A stretch of DNA of 13,946 nt from Solirubrobacteraceae bacterium (GTDB lineage Bacteria > Actinomycetota > Thermoleophilia > Solirubrobacterales > Solirubrobacteraceae). This document shows, in pieces, positions 1-7,088 of the stretch. A model generated the notes under the pieces. That model saw only the letters and a list, made by a program, of their open reading frames with translations, had not been told where the DNA came from and ran no database searches. The translations under genes were made by a program, and so were the position numbers. Position 1 is the first letter of the stretch, and each line of letters starts with the position of its first letter. The stretch lies in contig JADGIB010000064.1 of NCBI GenBank assembly GCA_019683665.1, positions 1 through 13,946 of the forward strand, written 5' to 3'.

Positions 1-1599
1 CGACGCCAGCGGCTTGACCGACTCCAGGATCGCCTGGCGCGCCTGCACCGCCGACAGCCCCGGCCGGCGCGTGCGCACGAGCGCGGCGATCCCGGCGACC
101 ATCGGGGTCGCCATCGACGTGCCCTGCAGCGTCTCGTACGTCGCGCCGCCGGTCAGGCAGGTGACCGCGACCCGCGACACGACCGGCGGCGGGCCCGCCG
201 GCTGCGGCAGCGGGTTCGCGGTGACGAAGCGCAGGCGCAGCCACACCGGGTCGGCCGGATCCGAGAGGTCGAGCATCCGGGTCCGGGCCGAGCCGAGCGG
301 GGTCGGGCCGAGTCGGCCGAGCAGGCCCCAGTCGACGCCGTCGTCGGAGGCCTCGACGCGGATCTCGCCGTTGGGCGCCGGCACCGTCGACGCGTACCGC
401 ACGGCGACGACGCAGCCGTGCTCGCCGGCGAGCGGGACGGCCGCGTCGCTCGTGAGCAGCTGGTCGAGACCCGCGCCGTAGGTGTCGTCGCCGGAGGCGG
501 GGACGACGGCCCAGCCGCCCTCGTCGCGGCGCACCCACGAGCCGGCCGGGGACGCCGTCCAGCGGCCCGCCAGCGGGGCGTCGAACTCCTCGTCGACGAC
601 GTCGGCCTTCTCCGGGAAGGTGCTGAGGATCGCGACCCCGGGGGCGCCGACGTCGACGTGCTGGGCGCCGTAGTTCGAGAACCCGGCGAGCCCGCCGGTG
701 GACGTGATCGCGGCGACGCAGAGGATGTTCGGCTCCGGGTAGGCGCACGGGTAGCTCGGCGTCACGTCGACGTTCAGGCCGTCGTTGCCGGCGGCGACGA
801 CGAAGAGGGTGTTCGGGGAGCCGGTGATCGCGTCGCGCATCAGCTGCGAGTCCTCATCGCCGCCGAGGCTCGCGTTCACGACCGGGATCCCGTGGCTGCC
901 GGCCCAGGCGAAGCCCTCGGCGACGCTGGCGCTCGTGCCCGACCCGCTCGCGCGCAGCACGCGCAGCGCGCCGAGGCGTCCGCGCCAGGCGACGCCGGCC
1001 ACGCCGATCCCGTTGTCGCCGACCGCGCCGATCGTCCCGGCCACGTGCGTGCCGTGCCCGTTGCCGTCGATGAACGGGTCGTCCTCGTCGGGCAGCCAGG
1101 CGAAGTCGCGGGAGATCGACGCGTCGACGTTCGCGGCCAGGTCCGGGTGCGTGCGCAGGATCCCGGTGTCGGCCACGCCGACCGCCGCCGTCGCCTCGGT
1201 CAGCACGTCCCACCCGCCCGGGGCGTCGATGTCGACCCCCGAGACGACGAGGTTGCGCATCCCCCACAGCTGGTCGAAGAGCTCGTCGTCCGGGACCCGG
1301 ACCGCGCGCAGGACGTAGTTCGGCTCGGCCCAGGCCACGCCCGGGGCCCGCTCCAGCCGCGCGACCGCGTCCTCGACCGGCTCGCCCGGCGGCAGCTCGA
1401 GCAGCCGCGTGTCGGGCAGCGACAGCCGGCGCGCCGCCTCGGCGTCGACCGCGTCGAGCGCCCGCGTCACGTTGCGCTGGCCGGCGTCGGGCTCGAAGCG
1501 GACGACGACCTCGCCGGGGACGTGCTCGGCGCGGGCCGGGACGGCGAGGACGAGGACGGAGAGCAGCGCGGCGACGGCCGCCGGGATCAGGCGCGACAT
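1..1599 (-). CDS. Secreted subtilisin-like serine protease (peptidase S8), C-terminus cut by window edge
   Basis: This is an exported serine endopeptidase of the subtilase (S8) family; 533 codons are visible and the frame runs open through the left edge, so the C-terminus is missing. Residues 1-24 form a Sec signal peptide (MSRLIPAAV start, hydrophobic core, VPARA cleavage site). Residues 25 to about 110 look like an inhibitor-I9-type propeptide ending in WAEPNYVLRA. The catalytic set is complete: Asp144 in GVADTGI, His182 in NGHGTHVAGT, oxyanion Asn272 in AAGNDG, and Ser495 in GTSMATPMVAG. Asn and Ser lie 223 residues apart, against 66 in subtilisin BPN', because about 155 residues (roughly 328-485) are inserted after APGVAILST. 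The insert (FDAPLAGRWT, ASDDGVDWGLLG, WLRLRF) reads like a MAM/jelly-roll beta-sandwich. The ATG at 1599 was chosen because it puts the signal peptide at the N-terminus; a TAGGCT box lies 8 nt upstream and no Shine-Dalgarno is present. It is divergent from the glycosyltransferase pair. Substrate unknown. Confidence 0.93.
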   Translation of the reverse strand, partial: MSRLIPAAVAALLSVLVLAVPARAEHVPGEVVVRFEPDAGQRNVTRALDAVDAEAARRLSLPDTRLLELPPGEPVEDAVARLERAPGVAWAEPNYVLRAVRVPDDELFDQLWGMRNLVVSGVDIDAPGGWDVLTEATAAVGVADTGILRTHPDLAANVDASISRDFAWLPDEDDPFIDGNGHGTHVAGTIGAVGDNGIGVAGVAWRGRLGALRVLRASGSGTSASVAEGFAWAGSHGIPVVNASLGGDEDSQLMRDAITGSPNTLFVVAAGNDGLNVDVTPSYPCAYPEPNILCVAAITSTGGLAGFSNYGAQHVDVGAPGVAILSTFPEKADVVDEEFDAPLAGRWTASPAGSWVRRDEGGWAVVPASGDDTYGAGLDQLLTSDAAVPLAGEHGCVVAVRYASTVPAPNGEIRVEASDDGVDWGLLGRLGPTPLGSARTRMLDLSDPADPVWLRLRFVTANPLPQPAGPPPVVSRVAVTCLTGGATYETLQGTSMATPMVAGIAALVRTRRPGLSAVQARQAILESVKPLAS

Positions 1600-1607
1600 C
1601 GCGCGGA

Positions 1608-1613
1608 AGCCTA
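1608..1613 (-). promoter_or_regulatory. Putative -10 box of the protease gene (leaderless)
   Basis: Read on the minus strand, TAGGCT fits the actinobacterial TANNNT -10 consensus and is followed by 8 nt (TCCGCGCG) and then the ATG at 1599. That spacing would place the transcription start at or within a base or two of the start codon. No clear -35 element or ribosome-binding site is visible. It shares a 68-bp divergent intergenic region with the box at 1653. Confidence 0.4.
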
Positions 1614-1652
1614 GAGGGCCGAAGGTCGCGGCGTCGGCATCCGTCCAGCGGC

Positions 1653-1658
1653 TACCGT
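1653..1658 (+). promoter_or_regulatory. Putative -10 box for the GT-B gene pair (near-leaderless)
   Basis: TACCGT fits TANNNT and ends 9 nt before the ATG at 1668. There is no purine-rich ribosome-binding site between them and no convincing -35 hexamer. The call rests on the same arrangement recurring at the starts at 1599, 5259 and 10305. Confidence 0.35.
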
Positions 1659-1667
1659 CCTGCGCGC

Positions 1668-2999
1668 ATGTCCGGCGGCCCGAACGTCCTCGTCGTCTAC
1701 GTCCTGCGCCAGCACCCGCTGCGCACGACGATCCGCGACCACCTCTACGCGTTCGAGCGCTACACGAGCGGGCGCACCGCCTACCTGAACCTCGCCGTCC
1801 GCCGCCGGGTCCCGTCCTGGGTGCGGCGCGTGCGCTGGGACCTCGTGATCTTCCACACCTCCTACCTGGCGACGTACCGCTGGACGCCGGACGGCGCGCC
1901 GTGGCTGCGGCGCCGGTCCGCGCCGCTGCGCGGCCTGGGCCGGGTCCGGGTCGCGCTGCCCCAGGACGACTTCCTGCGCTCCGACCTCGTCGCCGACGTC
2001 ATGGAGGAGCTGCGGGTCGACCACGTCTTCACGCCGGTGCCGCCGTCCGAGCACGAGAAGGTCTACGGCCGCATGGACCTCGACCGGGTCCGATTCCACC
2101 TCGCGCTCACCGGCTACCTCGACGACGACGAGGTCGAGCGGATGGTGCGGATCGCCCGCGAGGTCGACGAGGGCCCCGGCCGCGACATCGACGTCGGCTA
2201 CCGCGCCTGGCACGCGGCGAAGTGGCTCGGGCGCCACGGCCAGCTGAAGACCGAGATCGCCCGCGTCTTCTCCGAGGAGGGGCCGAAGCACGGCCTGGAG
2301 GTCGACATCTCCACCCGCGACGAGGACACGCTCTACGGCGACGACTGGTCGCGCTTCATGGCCCGCTCGAAGTACACGATCGGCGTCGAGGGCGGCGCGT
2401 CGATCCTCGACCGCGACGGGTCGCTGCGGGCGAAGGTCTACGCGTACGAGCTCGACCACCCGGACGCGACGTTCGAGGAGGTCGAGGCGGCCTGCTTCCC
2501 CGGCCGCGACGGCGAGCTGAAGCTGTTCGCCGTCTCGCCGCGCCACCTGGAGGCGTGCGTGTCGCGCACGTGCCAGGTCCTCGTGCGCGGGGAGTACAAC
2601 GGCGTGCTCGAGGCCGACCGCCACTACATCCCGCTCGAGCCGGACTTCTCGAACCTCGACGAGGTGCTGGAGACGATGCGCCGCGACGACCGCCGCGCCG
2701 AGATCGTCGAGGCCGCCTTCGAGGACGTCGTCCGCAGCGGCCGCTGGACCTACCGCGGGTTCGTGCGCGAGGTCGAGGCGGTCGCGCCGCCCGACGGCGG
2801 GGCGGCGACGGCGCCGGCGCGCGTCTTCGCGATCGCCCGCTGGCAGGACCGCGCCTGCTGGTGGTGGGTCGCGTTCCTCATGCGCGTGATCATGCCCGTG
2901 TGGCTGAAGGCGCTCGCGTCGATCCCGGGCCCGGTCGCGCGCCCGCTGAAGCGCTTCGCGATGGCCCGCGCCCAGCGGCGCGCGGCCGGCGGGGCATGA
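1668..2999 (+). CDS. Putative glycosyltransferase, GT-B fold, CgeB/Glyco_trans_1_2-like
   Basis: This 443-residue protein probably transfers a sugar from a nucleotide donor at the cytoplasmic face. The N-terminal half starts with a short beta strand (NVLVVYVLRQHP, residues 6-17), as in GT-B folds, but has no motif I can assign firmly. The C-terminal half matches the glycosyl-transferases-group-1 pattern: YTIGVEGGAS (about 236-245), then SPRHLEACVSRTCQVLVRGE (290-308), HYIPLEPDFSNLDEVLETM and a final RWTYRGF helix. Glu295 in RHLEA sits where GT-B enzymes carry the Glu that binds the donor ribose. After the enzyme domain, residues 396-415 (ACWWWVAFLMRVIMPVWLKA) form an aromatic-rich hydrophobic segment followed by a basic tail, suggesting membrane attachment. 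The stop codon overlaps the next start (ATGA), so the two are translationally coupled. The ATG at 1668 is supported by the TACCGT box 9 nt upstream. Acceptor and sugar cannot be told; family membership is fairly secure, the precise activity is not. Confidence 0.75.
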   Translation: MSGGPNVLVVYVLRQHPLRTTIRDHLYAFERYTSGRTAYLNLAVRRRVPSWVRRVRWDLVIFHTSYLATYRWTPDGAPWLRRRSAPLRGLGRVRVALPQDDFLRSDLVADVMEELRVDHVFTPVPPSEHEKVYGRMDLDRVRFHLALTGYLDDDEVERMVRIAREVDEGPGRDIDVGYRAWHAAKWLGRHGQLKTEIARVFSEEGPKHGLEVDISTRDEDTLYGDDWSRFMARSKYTIGVEGGASILDRDGSLRAKVYAYELDHPDATFEEVEAACFPGRDGELKLFAVSPRHLEACVSRTCQVLVRGEYNGVLEADRHYIPLEPDFSNLDEVLETMRRDDRRAEIVEAAFEDVVRSGRWTYRGFVREVEAVAPPDGGAATAPARVFAIARWQDRACWWWVAFLMRVIMPVWLKALASIPGPVARPLKRFAMARAQRRAAGGA

Positions 3000-4168
3000 G
3001 CCGGGTCGTCTCGCTGACCCCCGCCGCGCTCGCGCGCGACTCGCGCACGCTCAAGGAGGCGACGACGATCGCCCGCCTCGGCCACGAGTCGGTCGTCGTC
3101 GAGGCGCAGGGCAGCGGCCGCGCGTTCGCCGACGCCCCGTTCCGGCTGCTGACGCTGCGGTCGGTCGGCGAGTCGCTCGCCGACGAGGCGGGGTCGGCCC
3201 CGACCGTCGGGCGCGGCGGCGTGCTGCGGATCGCCCAGCTGCTCGGGCGGCTGTTCGGCCCGCTCTACTTCCTCGCCAGCTGGGTCGCGTTCAACGTGAC
3301 GACCGCGCGGCGCCTGCCCGCCGCCGACCTCTACTGGCTGCACGGCTACGAGCAGGCGCTCGCCGTGTGGCTGCGGCGGACGCCGTACGTCTACGACGCC
3401 CACGACCTCTACGCGGCGCTGCCGTTCGACGGGCGGCGGCTGCGCCTCGGCGAGCGCCTCACCCACCGCCTGCGCGAGCGCATCGAGCGCCGCTGCATCG
3501 CCCGCGCCGCCGTGCGCGTCACGACGAGCGCGGCGATGGCGCGCGCCTACGAGCGGCGCTTCGGGCACCCGTTCCGGGTCATCCGCAACGCGCAGGACAC
3601 GCGGCTGGCGCAGCCGTCGCCGAAGACGGTGCGGGCGGCGGCGGGCGCCGGCCCCGACGACTTCCTGCTCGCGATGGTCGCCCAGCGCAAGCCGGGGACG
3701 ATCGTGCCGGCGGAGCTGCCCGACGGGGTGCGCCTCGCCTTCGTCGGCGACGGCTACGCGGGCGACCCGCCGCCCGGCGTCGCGTTCGTCGGCTCGGTCC
3801 CGCCCGAGCAGATCGGCGCGTTCCTGGCCGACGCCGACGCCGCCGCGCTCCTCTACGTGCCGGTCACCGAGAACTCGCCGACGCAGCTCGTCAACGGGCT
3901 CTTCCACGCGGTCGCCGCCGGGCTGCCGCTCCTGTACCCGGCGCGGATGGACGCGATCCGGGAGGTGTGCGAGGAGCACGGGCTCGGCGTCGCCGTCGAG
4001 CCCGAGGACCCGGCCTCGCTCGCGGCCGGGATCGCCGCGCTGCGGGCCGGCCTCGACCGCTACCGCGCGGCGGTCGCCGCGGCCGCGCCGCAGCTCAGCT
4101 GGGAGCGCGAGGAGGCGGCGGTCGCCGACGCGCTCACGGCGGGCCTCGCCGCCGGGCGCGGCGGCTGA
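2996..4168 (+). CDS. Glycosyltransferase family 4-like (GT-B)
   Basis: A 390-residue GT-B glycosyltransferase, likely adding one sugar to a lipid-linked or polysaccharide acceptor at the inner face of the membrane. The N-terminus (VVSLTPAALARDSRTLKEATTIARLGHESVVV) is the usual donor-independent Rossmann half, in which a glycan is built after an Asp/Arg-rich loop. DLYWLHGYEQALAVW and YDAHDLYAAL (D134, H136, D137) match the GT4 'vhaHd' region. NAQDTRL opens the C-terminal domain; FVGDGY and VAFVGSVPPEQIGAFLADAD are its typical strands. The donor-site signature reads ENSPTQLVNGLFHAVAAGLP (292-311): Glu292 is present, but the usual second acidic residue of the F-E-A-x-A-A-G-x-P loop is His304. 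A hydrophobic patch near 85-105 (LFGPLYFLASWVAFNV) could dock on the membrane. The start is taken at the ATG overlapping the upstream TGA; the frame is open far upstream but that stretch is the antisense shadow of other genes. Confidence 0.85.
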   Translation: MSRVVSLTPAALARDSRTLKEATTIARLGHESVVVEAQGSGRAFADAPFRLLTLRSVGESLADEAGSAPTVGRGGVLRIAQLLGRLFGPLYFLASWVAFNVTTARRLPAADLYWLHGYEQALAVWLRRTPYVYDAHDLYAALPFDGRRLRLGERLTHRLRERIERRCIARAAVRVTTSAAMARAYERRFGHPFRVIRNAQDTRLAQPSPKTVRAAAGAGPDDFLLAMVAQRKPGTIVPAELPDGVRLAFVGDGYAGDPPPGVAFVGSVPPEQIGAFLADADAAALLYVPVTENSPTQLVNGLFHAVAAGLPLLYPARMDAIREVCEEHGLGVAVEPEDPASLAAGIAALRAGLDRYRAAVAAAAPQLSWEREEAAVADALTAGLAAGRGG

Positions 4169-4203
4169 GGAGCGCCCCCGCCGCCCTCAGCGTGGCCATC
4201 CGC

Positions 4204-4209
4204 CACACT
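4204..4209 (+). promoter_or_regulatory. Possible -10 box before the LLM oxidoreductase gene
   Basis: CACACT ends 6 nt before the ATG at 4216, a leaderless spacing, in the 47-nt gap after the GT4-like gene. Its first base departs from TANNNT, so this is weaker than the other boxes. A short inverted repeat (GTGGC 4192-4196, GCCAC 4202-4206) overlaps it and could be an operator or chance. Read-through from the upstream operon is also possible. Confidence 0.25.
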
Positions 4210-4215
4210 TCACCC

Positions 4216-5232
4216 ATGCCCTCCGTCGGCCCCGCCACCCTCTCGGTCCTGGACCTGGCGCCGGTGGCCACCGGCTCGTCCCCCGGCGAGGCGCTGCGCC
4301 ACTCGATCGAGCTGGCCCAGCACGTCGAGCAGCTCGGCTACACGCGCCACTGGGTCGCCGAGCACCACAACATGCCGGGCATCGCCAGCTCGGCGCCCGC
4401 CGTGCTCATCGCCCACCTCGCCGCCGCGACGACGACGCTGCGCGTCGGCTCCGGCGGCGTCATGCTCCCCAACCACGCGCCGCTCGTCGTCGCCGAGCAG
4501 TTCGGCACGCTCGAGGCGCTCCACCCCGGCCGCATCGACCTCGGGATCGGGCGCGCGCCCGGCACCGACCAGATCACCGCCTACGCGCTGCGCCGCTCGC
4601 TCGACCCCGACGCCGACGACCTGCCGAAGCTCCTGGCCGAGCTGCGCGGCTACTTCCGCGGCACGAACGGGCGCATCCGCGCCACCCCCGGCGAGGGCGA
4701 CGAGCCGCAGATCTGGCTGCTCGGCTCCAGCGACTTCAGCGCCCGGCTGGCCGCCCAGCTCGGCCTGCCGTTCTCGTTCGCCCACCACTTCATGCCCGCG
4801 AACACGCTCGGCGCGCTCGAGCTGTACCGCAGCGGGTTCGTCCCGTCGGCCGACCTCGACGCCCCGTACGCGTCGATCGGCGTGCAGGTCGTCGTCGCCG
4901 AGACCGACGAGCGCGCCCGCTACATCCACGCCCCCGGCGGCCTCTCGTTCCTGCGCCTGCGCCGCGGCGAGCCCGGGCGCTTCCCCAGCCCGGAGGAGGC
5001 GGCCGCCTACGAGTACACGCCGGCCGAGCGCGAGTTCGTCGACCGCTGGACGTCGACGCACGTCGTCGGCTCCCCGGAGACCGTGCGCCGCGAGCTGCTG
5101 GAGCTCCAGCGGCGGACCGGCGCCGACGAGCTGATCGTCACGACGATGGTCCACGACCACGCCGACCGGCTGCGCTCCTACGAGCTGCTGGCCGAGGCGC
5201 TCTCCGGCGCGGACGCCGCCCGGGCCGCGTAG
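4216..5232 (+). CDS. LLM-class flavin-dependent oxidoreductase, YhbW / luciferase-family group 1
   Basis: A 338-residue TIM-barrel enzyme of the bacterial-luciferase-like superfamily, expected to use FMN (some members F420) in a monooxygenase or reductase reaction whose substrate is unknown; E. coli YhbW is the best-known relative and is also functionally obscure. The group-1 signatures are all present: LSVLDLAPVATGSSPGEAL at the N-terminus, GYTRHWVAEHHNMPGIASSA (about 44-63), VGSGGVMLPNHAPLVVAEQF (about 78-97), LHPGRIDLGIGRAPGTDQ (about 101-118) followed by ALRRS, and IWLLGSSDFSARLAAQLGLP. The length fits the family. The start at 4216 gives exactly the expected N-terminus. It lies between glycan genes, with 47 nt before it and 26 nt after, and nothing in the sequence links it to glycan synthesis, so it is probably a housekeeping or stress-type enzyme placed there by chance. 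Confidence 0.9.
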   Translation: MPSVGPATLSVLDLAPVATGSSPGEALRHSIELAQHVEQLGYTRHWVAEHHNMPGIASSAPAVLIAHLAAATTTLRVGSGGVMLPNHAPLVVAEQFGTLEALHPGRIDLGIGRAPGTDQITAYALRRSLDPDADDLPKLLAELRGYFRGTNGRIRATPGEGDEPQIWLLGSSDFSARLAAQLGLPFSFAHHFMPANTLGALELYRSGFVPSADLDAPYASIGVQVVVAETDERARYIHAPGGLSFLRLRRGEPGRFPSPEEAAAYEYTPAEREFVDRWTSTHVVGSPETVRRELLELQRRTGADELIVTTMVHDHADRLRSYELLAEALSGADAARAA

Positions 5233-5243
5233 GCGGCGGGCAC

Positions 5244-5249
5244 TACGCT
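5244..5249 (+). promoter_or_regulatory. Putative -10 box of the AsnB gene (near-leaderless)
   Basis: TACGCT fits TANNNT and ends 9 nt before the ATG at 5259. No Shine-Dalgarno lies between. The gap to the upstream stop codon is only 26 nt, so any -35 element would fall inside the end of the oxidoreductase gene; none stands out. Confidence 0.35.
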
Positions 5250-5258
5250 CAGCCGCTC

Positions 5259-7082
5259 ATGTGCGGCATCGCAGGCATCGCGGGCGGCCCCGCGCCGTCC
5301 CCGGACGTGCTCGCCCGGATGGCCGCCGCGATGGCCGCGCGCGGGCCCGACGGCCAGGGCACCTGGCACGACGAGCGCTGCGGGCTGGCCTTCCGCCGGC
5401 TCGCGATCATCGACCTCGCCGAGCGGGCGATGCAGCCGATGCACCTCGGGCCGCTGCACCTCGTCTTCAACGGCGAGGTCTACGACTACCGCGAGCGGCG
5501 CGCCGAGCTCGAGGCGCTCGGGCACGCCTTCCGCACCGAGTCCGACACCGAGGTCCTCCTGCACGCCTGGCAGGAGTGGGGCGAGGGCGCGCTCGACCGC
5601 GTCAACGCGATGTTCGCGCTCGCCGTCTACGACGAGCGCGACGGGTCGCTGACGCTCGCCGTCGACCCGTTCGGCGAGAAGCCGCTCCTGTACGCCCGCG
5701 ACGGCGACCGGATCGTCTTCGCCTCCGACGTCCAGGCGCTCGTCGAGGCGCTCCCGCAGGCCGCCGGCGCCGACGAGGACGCCGTCGCCGCGTTCGTCGC
5801 CCGCGGCGCGATGCCGCCCGTCGACCGCTCGTTCTTCGCCCGGGTGCGCAAGGTGCCCGGCGGGCACGTGCTGCGCTGGCGCGCCGGGCGCACGACGCTG
5901 CGGCGCTACTGGGCGCCGCGGCCGGTCGCCGCGCCCGCCGACTACCCCGACGCGGTCCGGGCGCTGCGCGAGGCGCTGCTGGACGCGATCCGCCTGCGGC
6001 TGCGGGCCGACGTCCCCGTCGGCACCTCGCTCAGCGGCGGGATCGACTCGAGCGCGATCGTGACCCTGTCGGCCCACCTGGCCGGTGACCACCGCCGCCA
6101 CGCGTTCACCGCCCGCTTCCCCGGCTACGCCCGCGACGAGTGGCGCTACGCGGAGGCGGTCGGCCGTGCCGCCGGGGTCGTCGAGCACCACGCGACCGAG
6201 CCGACGCTCGACACGCTCGCCGACGACCTGACCGCGTTCGTCGCCGCCCAGCAGGAGCCGGTGCTGAAGCTCAACCAGTACGCCCAGTACCGGGTGTTCG
6301 CCGCCGCCAGGGACGCCGGGGTGACCGTCCTGCTCGACGGGCAGGGCGCCGACGAGCTGCTCGCCGGCTACCTCCTCACCCGCGGCTACGCGCTGCGCTC
6401 GCAGGGGCCGGCGGCGGTCCTGCGCGCGCTGATGACCGACCCCGCCGCCCGGCTGCCGCTGCGCCTCGCCCTCGGGCGCGACCTCATCCCCGAGGCGCTG
6501 GCGGTGCGCCTGCGCCGCCGCGACGCCTCCCCGTACGCGACCGCCGCCGCGGTCGAGACCGCGGTCCGCGCCCCCGTCCAGGAGCCCGACTGGCCGCGCC
6601 CGCGCGACCCGCTGCGCGACGAGCTGCTGCGCGAGGCGTTCTTCACGAGCCTGCCCCAGCTGCTGCGCTACGGGGACCGCAACTCGATGGCGCACTCGCG
6701 CGAGGTCCGCCTGCCGTTCCTCGACCGGCGCGTCGCCGAGCTGGCGCTGTCGCTGCCGCCCGGCTTCCTGCTCGCCGGCGGGGTGACGAAGCGCGTCCTG
6801 CGCGACGCGGTCCGCGACCTCGTCCCCGCCGAGGTGCTCGATCGCCGCGACAAGGTCGGCTTCGAGCCGCCGCAGGCGCAGTGGCTCGGGTCCGAGCGCG
6901 GCCGGGCGTGGGCGGCCGAGGTCCTCCTGGACGGCGCCGACGACCCGGCGATCGACGCCGCCGCCGTCGAGGCCGACCTGCGCGCCGGCGCCTGGCGCGA
7001 CCCCGACGCGCTGTGGCGGGCCATGAACGTGCGGCTGTGGCGGGCCGCGATCCGCAACTCGCCCGTGGCGGCGGCGTCCTAG
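5259..7082 (+). CDS. asnB: Asparagine synthase (glutamine-hydrolysing) family amidotransferase
   Basis: This 607-residue enzyme has the two-domain AsnB layout: an N-terminal class II glutaminase that frees ammonia from glutamine and a C-terminal ATP-pyrophosphatase domain that adenylates a carboxylate and amidates it. Cys2 is exposed after removal of Met1 (MCGIAGIAGG). RGPDG, FRRLAIIDL, FNGEVYDY, ESDTEVLLHAW and DPFGEKPLLYA follow in family order. The synthetase P-loop is SGGIDSS (259-265), then LLDGQGADELLAGY, NSMAHSREVRLPFLD and DKVGFEPPQAQWL. Some positions differ from housekeeping AsnB: Phe replaces His before RRL, and DGQGADE replaces the common SGEGADE. Forms like this are often found in exopolysaccharide and O-antigen loci, where relatives such as WbpS are thought to amidate uronic acids. 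Given glycosyltransferases on both sides, amidation of a sugar carboxylate is my inference; ordinary asparagine synthesis is the alternative. The next gene starts 6 nt after the stop, so they are probably co-transcribed. Confidence 0.93.
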   Translation: MCGIAGIAGGPAPSPDVLARMAAAMAARGPDGQGTWHDERCGLAFRRLAIIDLAERAMQPMHLGPLHLVFNGEVYDYRERRAELEALGHAFRTESDTEVLLHAWQEWGEGALDRVNAMFALAVYDERDGSLTLAVDPFGEKPLLYARDGDRIVFASDVQALVEALPQAAGADEDAVAAFVARGAMPPVDRSFFARVRKVPGGHVLRWRAGRTTLRRYWAPRPVAAPADYPDAVRALREALLDAIRLRLRADVPVGTSLSGGIDSSAIVTLSAHLAGDHRRHAFTARFPGYARDEWRYAEAVGRAAGVVEHHATEPTLDTLADDLTAFVAAQQEPVLKLNQYAQYRVFAAARDAGVTVLLDGQGADELLAGYLLTRGYALRSQGPAAVLRALMTDPAARLPLRLALGRDLIPEALAVRLRRRDASPYATAAAVETAVRAPVQEPDWPRPRDPLRDELLREAFFTSLPQLLRYGDRNSMAHSREVRLPFLDRRVAELALSLPPGFLLAGGVTKRVLRDAVRDLVPAEVLDRRDKVGFEPPQAQWLGSERGRAWAAEVLLDGADDPAIDAAAVEADLRAGAWRDPDALWRAMNVRLWRAAIRNSPVAAAS

Positions 7083-7088
7083 CGAGCG

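Noticed and set aside
1409..2995. An upstream extension of the GT4-like gene in the same frame, giving a 919-residue fusion
   Set aside because: The added 529 residues are Arg/Pro/Ala-rich shadow sequence over the protease start and the CgeB-like gene. The GT4 fold begins naturally at the ATG at 2996 in the ATGA overlap.
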